The notes below the pieces were generated by a model. It was not told the origin of the DNA. It did no database searches and worked only from the letters and a program-made list of their open reading frames with translations. A stretch of DNA of 64,000 bases from the NCBI RefSeq assembly GCF_003427025.1, contig NZ_QVAI01000004.1:186001-250000 (forward strand), written 5' to 3'. The translations under genes were made by a program, and so were the position numbers. Positions 29,024-37,841 of this stretch are shown here, piece after piece. Positions within the stretch are counted from its first letter, which is position 1; the number at the start of each line of letters is the position of its first letter. Origin of the DNA: Jiangella endophytica (GTDB taxonomy: Bacteria > Actinomycetota > Actinomycetes > Jiangellales > Jiangellaceae).

Positions 29024-29272
29024 TCATCGCGCCGAGCGTCCGCAGACGACTCTCTTCGAACGGCGGTTCGTGCCCCACGTCGTCCCACCGGTGGCGCCGC
29101 GACCCATGGCCGACTGGTCCATCAGCGCGATCCTCGCGGCGAACCTGACGTCCCATTCGCGGCGCGCCAGGGCCGACACCGCGAGCATCAGCACCTCGAC
29201 GAACACCTCGGTGCCGCCGTTGGACCTGCGCACCCGCACGTCGACACCGTCCGCCGAGATGACGTGACCCAC
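29024..29272 (-). CDS. Small hypothetical ORF, doubtful
   Basis: An 82-codon frame with a GTG start, reading GHVISADGVDVRVRRSNGGTEVFVEVL at its beginning and a basic, low-information C-terminus (NRRSKRVVCGRSAR). The first half looks protein-like (beta strands then a helix VLMLAVSALARREWDV); the rest does not. No family is recognised. It sits in the 672-bp gap between two island units and may be a real small protein or a decayed gene fragment. Confidence 0.3.
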   Translation of the reverse strand: MGHVISADGVDVRVRRSNGGTEVFVEVLMLAVSALARREWDVRFAARIALMDQSAMGRGATGGTTWGTNRRSKRVVCGRSAR

Positions 29273-29312
29273 GATGACCGACCCTCTTGGGTGGACCGTA
29301 GGGCGTCGCTGC

Positions 29313-29450
29313 TCAGTCGGCGGCGAGACCCGCCCCGAAGACGAGTGCGAATCCCACGGCGAAGCCCGCCGCGGAATGGTCGAAGATCAGGGCCAACAGC
29401 AGCCCTAGTCCGAACGCGACCATGAACCTCTTAGCCAGCTTCTGACCCAT
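29313..29450 (-). CDS. Small hydrophobic membrane protein
   Basis: 45 aa. MGQKLAKRFMVAFGLG starts a basic-then-hydrophobic protein with two short hydrophobic stretches (FMVAFGLGLLLALIF and AAGFAVGFALVFGAGLA). A GGGAG sequence about 8 bases before the ATG supports it over the longer in-frame start at 29546. It is likely a small inner-membrane protein of unknown role. It is not clearly tied to the operator-controlled units. Confidence 0.5.
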   Translation of the reverse strand: MGQKLAKRFMVAFGLGLLLALIFDHSAAGFAVGFALVFGAGLAAD

Positions 29451-29578
29451 CGCCACTCCCTGCAGTGGTGGGGACAACGCTGGTTCCATGATCAGCCAGA
29501 CCGCCCGGAGCAGCGCAAGCGGAAGTCTCACATTGAGGGACGGCACCCCGGTGGTTCGTCCCGGTGTGTCGCGGTACG

Positions 29579-30757
29579 TCAGGGCCGGAGGACGGCCCGA
29601 TCGTCGCCGAACACCCGGCGGACGGCCGTGACGACGTCGTCCGCGCCGTCCGGGCCGGCCATCAATTGCGGCTGGCGCAGCCAGAAGACCGTCGCGGCGG
29701 CCGCCTCCGCTCCCGGCGCCGGCAGCGCGCGGACCTGTCCCCGCAGCGGCTCCAGGCCGCCCAGCGGCGGGTAACCGTCGTCGACGGAGACGCCCTCGGC
29801 GGCCAGCGCCCGGCCCACCCAGTCGCGGTCGACGCCCGGCGCCGCCCGCAGCATGAGCAGGTGCCGGGAGTCGGCCGTGGTACCCGGCGGTTGCGGCACG
29901 ACCTCGACCGGCCGGTCCGCCGCGGCCAGGCCGTCGATCACCCGCCGGGCGAACGCGTCGCGGGCGGCGACCTCGTCGTCCAGACGGTCCAGCCAGGGCA
30001 GCAGCAGTGCCGCCTGCAGCTCCGTCATGCGCAGGTTCCAGCCGATGCCGGCGTGGTGGTACCAGGCGCCGCCACGGACCCGGCCGACGTTGCAGGCCGA
30101 CCAGACTCGCGCGGCCAGCTCGTCGTCGTCGGTGACGATCAGGCCGCCCTCGCCGGCGGTCATCGCTTTGCTGGACTGGAAGCTGAACGTGCCGGCCGTG
30201 CCGTGCGCCCCGACGGGGCGGCCGCGGTACGACGCGCCGTGCGCCTGCGCGCTGTCCTCGACGACGGCCAGGCCGTGCTCCGCGGCCAGCGCCAGCAGGT
30301 CGTCCAGCGGGGCCGGGCTGCCGGCCAGGTGGACGGGCATGACGGCGCGGGTGCGCGTGCTCAGCGCCGGCCGGACGGTCCCGGCCGTCAGGTGCAGGTG
30401 CTCAGGGTCGACGTCGGCCACCACCGGCACCGCGCCCAGCAGCAGCACCGCCGTCGCGCAGGCGACGAACGTGTAGGCCGGCACGACCACCTCGTCACCG
30501 GGCCGGACGCCCGCGGCTCGCAGCGCGACGAACAGCGCCAGCGTCCCGTTGGTCAGCACGATGCCGTGCTTCGCGCCGTGCCGCTCGGCGAAGTCGGCGG
30601 CCAGGCGCTCGCACAGCGGGCCGGACGTCGCGCCCCAGTGGCCGCTGTCGACCACCTCGGCCAGCAGCTTGCGCTGCGCGTCCGACGCCGGCGGCGGCCA
30701 GGCCGGCCAGGGGGCGCGGCGGACCGGTGCGCCGCCGTCGATCGCGAGTGTCGTCAT
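29579..30757 (-). CDS. DegT/DnrJ/EryC1/StrS-family PLP aminotransferase (2)
   Basis: 392 aa. It begins MTTLAIDGGAPVRRAPWPAWPPP, sharing the LAIDGGxPVR start with aminotransferase 1. LTNGTLALFVALRAAGV is the phosphate-binding segment, VVEDSAQAHGA carries the PLP-stacking Asp, and TFSFQSSKAMTAGEGG the catalytic Lys. NLRMTELQAALLLPWLDRL follows. Its general style recalls the AHBA-synthase/scyllo-inosose-aminotransferase branch (family resemblance only). It is the last gene of the long minus-strand operon that starts at the ABC substrate-binding gene, with a 4-bp ATGA overlap with amidohydrolase C. Confidence 0.9.
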   Translation of the reverse strand: MTTLAIDGGAPVRRAPWPAWPPPASDAQRKLLAEVVDSGHWGATSGPLCERLAADFAERHGAKHGIVLTNGTLALFVALRAAGVRPGDEVVVPAYTFVACATAVLLLGAVPVVADVDPEHLHLTAGTVRPALSTRTRAVMPVHLAGSPAPLDDLLALAAEHGLAVVEDSAQAHGASYRGRPVGAHGTAGTFSFQSSKAMTAGEGGLIVTDDDELAARVWSACNVGRVRGGAWYHHAGIGWNLRMTELQAALLLPWLDRLDDEVAARDAFARRVIDGLAAADRPVEVVPQPPGTTADSRHLLMLRAAPGVDRDWVGRALAAEGVSVDDGYPPLGGLEPLRGQVRALPAPGAEAAAATVFWLRQPQLMAGPDGADDVVTAVRRVFGDDRAVLRP

Positions 30758-31533
30758 GGCGTCTCCTGCGAGGCGAGGGTGAGTCGCCGGCCGAGCAGCC
30801 GGGCGGCGTTGCCGCCCAGCACCAGCGCGCGGTCGGTGTCGGACAGCCGGGCCAGCCGGACCTTTCCCAGGCCCAGCCGCGGGTCGAGGAAGCAGGCGTC
30901 GGTGCCGAACAGCACCCGGTCGGCGCCGGCGATCGCGACCATGCGCTCCAGCCAGCGGGTGGTGAGCCGGGAGCCACAGATCTCCAGGTACAGGCCGGGC
31001 TGCTCGGCGGCCAGGCGGGCGGCGCGGTGGAAGCCGTCCGGCGACAGCCCGGCGTGCCCGGCGAATACCGGGACGGCCGGGTGCCGGCGGGCCAGCTCGG
31101 CGAGGACGCCAGGGTCGGCGAACGGCGACCGCGTCTGCCCGTGGACCAGCGCCGGGACGCCGGCCGCGGCGGCCAGCTCGAGCAGCGGCTCGTACCGGGG
31201 GTCGGTGGCGGCGCACTCGTGCGTGTCCGGGTGCAGCTTGAGGCCCCAGACCCCCGGACGGTCCAGCTGATCCCGCAGCCGCGCCGTGGCGTCCGGGTCG
31301 TGCGGGTCGGCGACCAGCCAGACGCCGAGCCGGCCGGGATGTCGTCCGGCCTCGGCGAGGGCCAACTCGTTGCCGGTGGCGGGGTCGCGCCCGACGGCGA
31401 CCAGGTGCGACACGCCGACGGCGTCGATGCCGATCTCGGTGTTGACGTCCACCAGCCAGTCCGCGTCCGGTTCCGGGACGAAGAAGTCCGCCCACGCGCC
31501 CAGGTGGCCGTGCGCGTCGATCACCGGGGTCAT
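30754..31533 (-). CDS. Amidohydrolase-2 family protein with intact metal site (C)
   Basis: 259 aa. MTPVIDAHGHLGAWADFF supplies HxH; GLKLHPDTHE, ALVHGQT, VFAGHAG and RVLFGTDACF supply the remaining His and Asp ligands. It is a TIM-barrel metal hydrolase closely similar in plan to protein A in the other operon. It overlaps both neighbours by 4 bp (ATGA), so it should be produced in step with amidohydrolase D and aminotransferase 2. Longer in-frame starts run into gene D and are rejected. Confidence 0.87.
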   Translation of the reverse strand: MTPVIDAHGHLGAWADFFVPEPDADWLVDVNTEIGIDAVGVSHLVAVGRDPATGNELALAEAGRHPGRLGVWLVADPHDPDATARLRDQLDRPGVWGLKLHPDTHECAATDPRYEPLLELAAAAGVPALVHGQTRSPFADPGVLAELARRHPAVPVFAGHAGLSPDGFHRAARLAAEQPGLYLEICGSRLTTRWLERMVAIAGADRVLFGTDACFLDPRLGLGKVRLARLSDTDRALVLGGNAARLLGRRLTLASQETP

Positions 31534-32252
31534 GGCGTCTCCCCCGCCCGCAGGGCCGCGAACGACCCGGCCGCGATCAGCTCGACGTCGGCGTCCGGCA
31601 GCCGCAGGTGGTCCAGCTGGAACCGCGGTCCGGCGTCGTCCCAGACCGGCGCGCCGGTTCCGAACACCAGCCGGTGCGCCCCGGCCTGCCGGGCCAGCCA
31701 CTCGACACCGCCCGCCGCGGCGAGCGTGCCGGTCTCGACGTAGACGCCCGGATGGACGGTGAGCAGTTCGGCCAGCTCGCGCAGGCACCGGTAGCCCGGC
31801 GAGAGCACCAGCACCCGCAGCTCCGGCACCGCCGTGACCAGGGCGCGGACGCGGTCCAGGCCGACTTCGCCGGCGTCCGTCGCGAGCGGGATGCCCGCCG
31901 CGGCCAGTTCCCGCCACCAGCCCAGCGCCACCGGGCCGGTGAGCGCGAACCGGTGCCGCACCGGGCAGGCCCGCACCAGCGCCGGTGCCGCGTCGACGAC
32001 CGCGCCAGGGCCGTCGGGCCAGCCCGCACCCGGCACCGCGGGCAGGATCACCGGGACGGTGACCAGCCGCGCGTGCCCGGCGTCGCGGTGCCGGGCACGA
32101 GCCGGGTCGCCGTACAGCTCGTCGCTGGGCGTGACGGCGGCGCCGTCGACGCCGAGGTGGTCCAGCTCGGCGAGCAGTCCAGCGATGTCGGAGGACGGCA
32201 CGTGGTCGCCCGGCACCGGCCCGAGCACCCGGTGCGCGTCGAAGATCCGCAC
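31530..32252 (-). CDS. Amidohydrolase-like protein with degenerate metal site (D)
   Basis: 240 aa, GTG start. The N-terminus MRIFDAHRVLGPV aligns with the DAHGHLG of protein C but has lost the second His of HxH. The terminal GTD has become GTG (HRLVFGTGAPVWD). Other fold features remain (LRVLVLSPGYRCLRELAELL, GVYVETGTL). It is therefore likely non-catalytic, like protein B in the other operon. It lies 7 bp after the second permease gene and overlaps protein C by 4 bp. Confidence 0.78.
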   Translation of the reverse strand: MRIFDAHRVLGPVPGDHVPSSDIAGLLAELDHLGVDGAAVTPSDELYGDPARARHRDAGHARLVTVPVILPAVPGAGWPDGPGAVVDAAPALVRACPVRHRFALTGPVALGWWRELAAAGIPLATDAGEVGLDRVRALVTAVPELRVLVLSPGYRCLRELAELLTVHPGVYVETGTLAAAGGVEWLARQAGAHRLVFGTGAPVWDDAGPRFQLDHLRLPDADVELIAAGSFAALRAGETP

Positions 32253-32259
32253 CGGCAGG

Positions 32260-33138
32260 TCAGCCCTTCAACCCGGTGGTCGCGATGCTGTTCACCAGGT
32301 ACCGCTGCAGAACCCCGAAGATGACCAGGCACGGGATCACGCTGATCGCGGCAGACGCCATGATCCGAGCCCGGGCGATGGTCTCGGCGTTCAGTGTCGA
32401 CAGCCCGACCGTCAAGGTCCGCATGTCGTCGGTCTGTGCGACGACCAGCGGCCACAGGAAGTCGTTCCAGTGCCAGAGGAACACGAAGATGCCCAGTGTC
32501 GCCAGCACCGGCTTGGTGAGTGGCAGCACCAGCCGCCAGAACACCGTCCACTCCCCCGCGCCGTCGATCTTCGCCGCGTCGAACAGGTCGTCGGGCAGCC
32601 CTTTGATGAACTGCCGCATCAGGAACACCGCCTGCGAGTTCGCCAGCGTCGGGACGATCAGCCCCCAGAAGGTGTTGACCCCCTCCATGCGAGAGACCAG
32701 CACGAACATCGGGATCAGGGTGGCCTGGGCCGGCACCATCAGCGTCGCCAGGAACGACCACATCAGCGCGTTGCTGCCCGGGAACCGCTTGCGCGCGAAC
32801 GCGTAGCCCGCCATCGCGGCCGTCAGCAGGATGACGACGACCGAGACGATCGAGTAGATGAACGAGTTCAGTGTCCAGCGCAGGAACGACGACGCCGACA
32901 GGACCGCGGACAGGTTGTCCAGCGTCACCTCGTCGGGCAGCCGCTGCGGGATCGTCTGGGCGCCCTCCGGGGTCACCGCGAGCACGATCACCGCGACGAA
33001 CGGCACCACGGTGAAGACCGACGCCAGGATCAGCAGGACGGTCAGCCAGAGGTTCGCCCCGCTCCTCCGGCGGCGACGGCGCCCGGTGCCGGCCGGACTC
33101 GTCGCCGCCGGAGCGGGTGGTGCGGTGAGCGTGGTCAC
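32260..33138 (-). CDS. Carbohydrate-type ABC transporter permease 2 (MalG-like)
   Basis: 292 aa, GTG start overlapping permease 1 by 4 bp. A basic cytoplasmic N-terminus (GRRRRRRSG) precedes six hydrophobic segments. The EAA loop is DAAKIDGAGEWTVFWRLVLPLTKP, with the conserved Gly; VVAQTDDMRTLTVGLSTL follows. It belongs to the CUT1 sugar-permease family. No ATPase gene is in the operon or island, so a shared MsiK-like ATPase encoded elsewhere probably energises it. Confidence 0.93.
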   Translation of the reverse strand: MTTLTAPPAPAATSPAGTGRRRRRRSGANLWLTVLLILASVFTVVPFVAVIVLAVTPEGAQTIPQRLPDEVTLDNLSAVLSASSFLRWTLNSFIYSIVSVVVILLTAAMAGYAFARKRFPGSNALMWSFLATLMVPAQATLIPMFVLVSRMEGVNTFWGLIVPTLANSQAVFLMRQFIKGLPDDLFDAAKIDGAGEWTVFWRLVLPLTKPVLATLGIFVFLWHWNDFLWPLVVAQTDDMRTLTVGLSTLNAETIARARIMASAAISVIPCLVIFGVLQRYLVNSIATTGLKG

Positions 33139-34040
33139 GTGTTCTCCCGGTCCAGGACGTAGCGCTGCACCAGGGAGATCACGAGGACCACGAGGAACAG
33201 CATGACGCCGATGGTGGCGGCGTAGCCGAAGTCGAAGAACTTGAAGCCCTGGTCGTACAGCATGTAGACGAGCCCGTACGACGCCCGGGCCGGCCCACCG
33301 CCGGTCATGACGTAGATCGTGTCGAACACCTGGAACGCCACGATCGTCTCGATGACCAGCACGAAGAAGATCACCGGACGCAGCAGCGGCAGCGTGATGC
33401 GGCGGAACTTGGCCCACGCACCGGCGCCGTCGAGCGTCGCCGCCTCGATGACGTCCTCGGGGATGTTCTTCAGGCCGGCGAGCAGGATCAGCATCGAGTA
33501 CCCGAAGCTCTTCCAGACCGACACGATCGCCAGCGAGCCCAGCACCATCGCCTGGTTGCCGGTGAGGAACGGCACCGGCCCGAGGCCGACGCGCTCCAGC
33601 AAGCCGTTGGCCAGACCGTTCGAATCGTAGATCCAGATCCAGATGATGCCGGCCATGACGAACGACGTGACGTACGGCAGGAACAACAGACCCCGGAACA
33701 GTCCGCGGCCGCGCACCACGTGGTGCAGCATCGTCGCCGTTCCGAGCGACACCACCAGCGTCAGCGGCACGTACATCAGCGCGTAGAGCAGCGTGACGCG
33801 CAGGCTGTCGAAGAACAGGTCGTCCTCGATCAGGCGGCGGTAGTTCTCCGCGCCGACGAACGAGAAGTCGCCGCTGAGCCGATAGTCGGTGAAGCTCATC
33901 CCGAGCGCACCGAGGCTCGGCACGAACCGGAAGATCACGAACAGCACGAGCATGGGCAGGACGAAGATCAGTCCCCAGCCCGGGTCGCGCACGCGGTCCC
34001 GCCACGACGGGCGCGGCGGGGCCGTGCGTTGCAGCGTCAT
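33135..34040 (-). CDS. Carbohydrate-type ABC transporter permease 1 (MalF-like)
   Basis: 301 aa with six predicted membrane segments (LIFVLPMLVLFVIFRFVPSL first). The EAA loop is EAATLDGAGAWAKFRRITLPLLRP, and FDTIYVMTGGGPARAS is the typical sugar-permease stretch. It forms the channel with permease 2. It lies 42 bp after the substrate-binding gene in the same operon. Confidence 0.94.
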   Translation of the reverse strand: MTLQRTAPPRPSWRDRVRDPGWGLIFVLPMLVLFVIFRFVPSLGALGMSFTDYRLSGDFSFVGAENYRRLIEDDLFFDSLRVTLLYALMYVPLTLVVSLGTATMLHHVVRGRGLFRGLLFLPYVTSFVMAGIIWIWIYDSNGLANGLLERVGLGPVPFLTGNQAMVLGSLAIVSVWKSFGYSMLILLAGLKNIPEDVIEAATLDGAGAWAKFRRITLPLLRPVIFFVLVIETIVAFQVFDTIYVMTGGGPARASYGLVYMLYDQGFKFFDFGYAATIGVMLFLVVLVISLVQRYVLDRENT

Positions 34041-34082
34041 ACGGGTCTCCTCGCCCGGCGTCGGGCGTCAGCCGGTGTGGCG

Positions 34083-35336
34083 TCAGCCGCCACGAGCGAT
34101 CAGGTCACGCGCCTCCGCCGCGGCGTCTGCGAGCGCGTCCTCCGGCGACTTCGAGCCCTGCAGCGCGGCCTGGAGCTGCGCCGACAGCACCGCCATGACC
34201 TGACGGGAGGTCGGCTGCACCTCGCCGGGGCGAGCGTACTGGAGCGCGTCGCTGAGCGGCGTCAGCGCGTCGTCGCCGGTGGGCGCGTCGACGTCGGTGC
34301 GGGCCGGGAAGGTGCCGGCCTCGGCGTTCAGCGCCGCGGAGACGTCCGGGCCGGCGATGTACGACGCCACCTCGTACGCGGCGTCCTCGTCGTCGGTGAT
34401 GCTGGTCAGCGCCAGGACGCCGGGAATGCCGAAGCTCACCTGCTCCTCGCCGATCAGCGGCGCGCCCACCGCCACGTTCTCGGCGCCGAGGCTGGTGCGC
34501 ATGATCTCGATGTCGGGCAGCGTGATGGCGTACGTCATGGCCGTCGCGCCCGTGGTCAGCGGCCCGCCGTCGACGAGGTTGGTCTTCGTCGCCGCGTCGG
34601 CGGGCAGCCCTCCGGCCGCCTGGAGGTCGAGCAGGAACTGCAGGGCCGCCAGGCCCTCGGGTCCGTCGAAGGCGACGTCGGAGCCGTCCTCGGTGAAGAT
34701 GGTGCCGCCGGCCTGCCACAGCAACGGGTAGAAGGTCAGGTTCAGCGTCGTCTCCGGCGAGCCCGAGTAGTCCAGGACCGAAACCCCGTTCGCCGCCAGC
34801 GCGGGAGCCGCGGCGAGCACGTCGTCCCACGTGGCCGGCGGCTCGGTGATGCCGGCCGCTTCGAGGACAGTCGTGTTGTAGGCCGTCGTGGTGCTGGTGT
34901 GGTAGATCGGCACGCCGTACAGCTCGTCCTCGAACGTGACGACGTCCAGGGCACTCGGCAGGTACGCGTCGCGGTCGTCCTCGACCGCGCCGTCGAGCGG
35001 CTTCAGCCCGCCGCTGACCTGGTATTGCAGCGTCTGGTCGGGAGTGAGCAGCACGAGGTCCGGACCCTGGCCCGACGCGATCGCGGTCGCGATCTTCTCG
35101 TCCTTGCCCTCCCACGGCTGCTGCTCGATGGTCAGGTCGATGTCCTCGTTCTCGGCCTCGAAGTCCGCCTCGACCTGGTCCCAGAACGCGATGCTGGCGT
35201 CCTGGTCCGGAATGACCGGGTACATCCACACCGTGACCTCGGCCGAGCCGCCGCCGGCCGTGTCGTCGTCCGAACCCCCGCAAGCGGCGACGGTCAACAG
35301 CGCCGCCACTCCGACCGCCATACCTCGAACTCGCAC
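34083..35336 (-). CDS. Extracellular solute-binding lipoprotein (family 1)
   Basis: 417 aa. Lipobox signal MRVRGMAVGVAALLTVAACGG, so it is anchored at the membrane outer face. The body is a sugar-type binding protein (VWMYPVIPDQDASIAFWDQVEADFEAENED, GVPIYHTSTTTAYNTTVLEAAGI, ALTSITDDEDAAYEVASYIAG). GGAGG precedes the GTG at 35336 by 6-7 bases; an in-frame ATG five codons later is the alternative. It is the first gene of the operon that runs through two permeases, amidohydrolases D and C and aminotransferase 2, with operator site 5 at 29 bp upstream. Confidence 0.93.
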   Translation of the reverse strand: MRVRGMAVGVAALLTVAACGGSDDDTAGGGSAEVTVWMYPVIPDQDASIAFWDQVEADFEAENEDIDLTIEQQPWEGKDEKIATAIASGQGPDLVLLTPDQTLQYQVSGGLKPLDGAVEDDRDAYLPSALDVVTFEDELYGVPIYHTSTTTAYNTTVLEAAGITEPPATWDDVLAAAPALAANGVSVLDYSGSPETTLNLTFYPLLWQAGGTIFTEDGSDVAFDGPEGLAALQFLLDLQAAGGLPADAATKTNLVDGGPLTTGATAMTYAITLPDIEIMRTSLGAENVAVGAPLIGEEQVSFGIPGVLALTSITDDEDAAYEVASYIAGPDVSAALNAEAGTFPARTDVDAPTGDDALTPLSDALQYARPGEVQPTSRQVMAVLSAQLQAALQGSKSPEDALADAAAEARDLIARGG

Positions 35337-35365
35337 CGGAAACCTCCTCGCCGAAGAGCCGGCAA

Positions 35366-35384
35366 ATACCGGCCTGGGCCGAAA
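35366..35384. promoter_or_regulatory. Island operator, site 5
   Basis: ATACCGGCCTGGGCCGAAA, upstream of the ABC-transporter operon (29 bp before its GTG). Confidence 0.75.
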
Positions 35385-35465
35385 CTATAGCTGACCAGGC
35401 CAGCCGTCAAGGCGCCGCGAGGATCGCACGCCGAACCGGCCCACGCAGGCCGGATGTGCGCGGGA

Positions 35466-35484
35466 ATAACGGTCTTGACCGAAT
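35466..35484. promoter_or_regulatory. Island operator, site 6
   Basis: ATAACGGTCTTGACCGAAT, 47 bp before the propeller 4 ATG. Sites 5 and 6 lie in one 195-bp divergent gap, one for each direction, mirroring sites 1 and 2. Confidence 0.75.
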
Positions 35485-35531
35485 ATAACCGGCCCAATAC
35501 GCTGCGGCCACGCCGAGGCTGAGGAGGCCGG

Positions 35532-37841
35532 ATGCTCCGCCGATCCCCGATCGTCGCATTCCTGCTCGTGATCGCCGTGATCCTCGCGCCCGCCGCGAGC
35601 GCGGCCGAGCCGGTGGAGGCGCCACCACCCGCGGCGGCGGACGCGACCTGGACCGCAGAGCCCCTCGGCCCTGCCAGCGTCGCCACCCCGACCGGCTCGG
35701 GCCAGTTCATCGGCGACACCCTGTGGTTCTCGACCCGGCAGGCCAACCCGCCGGCGCTGATCGGGCTCGACCCCGCCACCGGCCAGGCGGTCAGCCAGAT
35801 CCCGCTGCCGGACAGCCTGGGCGCCTGGGTCAGCGCGCCGTCCGGCACGGACGTGTACGTCGGCACCTACACGCCGGCGAAGCTGTACCGCGTCGACACC
35901 CTCAATGGTGAGGTCGACGAGATCCTCACCGCCGGCGGTTCCGGCGCGGTCGTCTACGCCCTGACGGTGGCACCGGACGGCGTGGTGTACGCCGGGACCT
36001 ACGAGTCGTCCGGCGGGCGGATCTTCGCCTACGACCCGGCCACCGGCGTCGTCACCGACCTGGGGGTGACCGTGCCGGGCCAGGACTACGTGCGCGCCCT
36101 GGTGGCCGACGAACGGTACGTCTACGCCGGCATCGGCTCGGCCGCGTCGCTCCTGCGCATCGAGCGAGCCACCCACGAGATCACCGACCTCACTCCCCCG
36201 GATCTCGCCGGCGCCACCTTCGTCTCGTCGCTGGCGCTGCACGACGGAGCCCTGCTGGGCGGTGTGTCGCCGCGCGGCCAGCTGCTCGTCGTCGACACCG
36301 CCGACCCGTCGCGGTACGAGCTGGTCCAGGCTCCGGCCGAGACGTTCGTCGTCGCGGTGACCGGCGGCGAGCCCGGCCGGGCGTACTTCGCCGCGCGCCC
36401 GTCGGGGACGCTTTACGGCTACGACCTGTGGTCGGGCGCCGCGGAGCCGCTCGCGGTGCCGGCGCCGGAGAAGGCGGCCAGCGGCCTGACCTTCCACGAC
36501 GACCGGCTCTGGGGCCTGGTCGACGGTCTGGTCTACGGCTACGACCCGGCCGACGGCAGCGTCACCGGGCTGCCGCTCGACGCGGCCGGCGTCGCACCGA
36601 GCCCGGAGGGCCCGATGGCTCTCGCCGCCGACGCCGAGAACGTCTACGTCTCCGGGTCCGGCGGCGTCCAGGTGCACGACATCGCCGATGGCGGCAGTCA
36701 CCGGGTCTTCGTCCCCGGCGAGGCCAAGTCGGTCTGGCCGGCCGGCGACACCGTCTACCTGTCGATCTACACCCGGGCACTGATCTACGAGCTGCCCTCC
36801 GCCGCCGGGCCGGTGCTCCCGCTCGCGGAGATCGGACACGAGCAGACCCGGCCGCGCGACTCCTTCTTCGACGACGGCACCGGCCGGCTCTACGTGGGCA
36901 CGGAGCCCGACTACGGCCGCTACGGTGGTGCGCTGGCCGTGTACGACACCGCGAGCGGCGGCCTCGACGTCTACCGCGGCATCGTCGAGGACCAGACGAT
37001 CTCAGCCGTCACCGCCGAGGGCGACACCGCCTACATCGGCAGTGATATCAAGACCGGCCTCGGCACCAGCCCCATCGCGACCCGGGCCGAGGTGGCCGCC
37101 GTCGACGTGGGAACCGGCGCGGTGCGCTGGTCGATCCCGGCGCCCGGTGGCGCCACCGTCGTCGGGGACCTCCAGCTCCTCGACGCCGAGCTGGTCGGTC
37201 TCACGTCGACCGGACTGCTGTTCGGGCTCGACCCCGCCACCGGGACGGTGCGCTGGCAGCACGCGCTGGGCGTTCGGGCGTCGATCCTGACGCCGTCGGC
37301 CACCGGGGTCTACACGACCGACGGGACGTCGATCCTCCGCCTGACCTGGCCCGAACCGGGCGCGCCGGTCGTCTCGACCGTCTACACCGGCCTCGCCGGC
37401 GAGTGGTACGGCCCGGCCTCGGTCACCGCGACGCCGGACGGGTCGGCGCTGTTCGCCGTCCAGGGCCGCACCCTCGTGCGTCTCGACGTCCCCGGCGAGC
37501 TCTTCGCCGACGTGTCGACGGCGTCCTCGGCGGCCTGGGTGGGTGACCCGGACCGGTCCCGGGTGTGGCGGGCGTCGGTCACGGTCACCGTTCGCGGCGC
37601 CGACGGGTCGCCGATCGCCGGCGCCCGCGTCACCGCGGGCTGGCCGGGCGGCGACCGCCCGGCGACCCCGTCCTCCTGCGTCACCGGCGACGACGGCGGC
37701 TGCGTGCTGCGCCGCACGGTCGCCGACGCCGCATCCGTCACCGCCGAGATCACCGGTGTCGCGCACCCGTCCCTGCCGGGCGACGGCGTCGAGGTGTCCG
37801 AGACCGTCACCGTCACCGCTCCGGAACGAGGCTCCCGATGA
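35532..37841 (+). CDS. Secreted beta-propeller protein with C-terminal Ig-like domain (propeller 4)
   Basis: 769 aa. Sec signal MLRRSPIVAFLLVIAVILAP, cleavage probably after ASA near residue 24. Blades include DVYVGTYTPAKLYRVDTLNG, VVYAGTYESSGGRIFAYDPATG and LYVGTEPDYGRYGGALAVYDTASG. Unlike propellers 1-3, the last ~90 residues form a CNA-B/Big-like fold (ASVTVTVRGADGSPIAGARVTAGWPGG) instead of VSGP repeats. Its TGA overlaps the propeller 5 ATG by 4 bp. Controlled presumably by operator site 6. Confidence 0.85.
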   Translation: MLRRSPIVAFLLVIAVILAPAASAAEPVEAPPPAAADATWTAEPLGPASVATPTGSGQFIGDTLWFSTRQANPPALIGLDPATGQAVSQIPLPDSLGAWVSAPSGTDVYVGTYTPAKLYRVDTLNGEVDEILTAGGSGAVVYALTVAPDGVVYAGTYESSGGRIFAYDPATGVVTDLGVTVPGQDYVRALVADERYVYAGIGSAASLLRIERATHEITDLTPPDLAGATFVSSLALHDGALLGGVSPRGQLLVVDTADPSRYELVQAPAETFVVAVTGGEPGRAYFAARPSGTLYGYDLWSGAAEPLAVPAPEKAASGLTFHDDRLWGLVDGLVYGYDPADGSVTGLPLDAAGVAPSPEGPMALAADAENVYVSGSGGVQVHDIADGGSHRVFVPGEAKSVWPAGDTVYLSIYTRALIYELPSAAGPVLPLAEIGHEQTRPRDSFFDDGTGRLYVGTEPDYGRYGGALAVYDTASGGLDVYRGIVEDQTISAVTAEGDTAYIGSDIKTGLGTSPIATRAEVAAVDVGTGAVRWSIPAPGGATVVGDLQLLDAELVGLTSTGLLFGLDPATGTVRWQHALGVRASILTPSATGVYTTDGTSILRLTWPEPGAPVVSTVYTGLAGEWYGPASVTATPDGSALFAVQGRTLVRLDVPGELFADVSTASSAAWVGDPDRSRVWRASVTVTVRGADGSPIAGARVTAGWPGGDRPATPSSCVTGDDGGCVLRRTVADAASVTAEITGVAHPSLPGDGVEVSETVTVTAPERGSR

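Noticed and set aside
35391-35500. Further operator-like half sites (GCTGACCAGGCCAGC, ATAACCGGCCCAATA)
   Set aside because: They lack the full CGG-N6-CCG spacing shared by the seven accepted sites.
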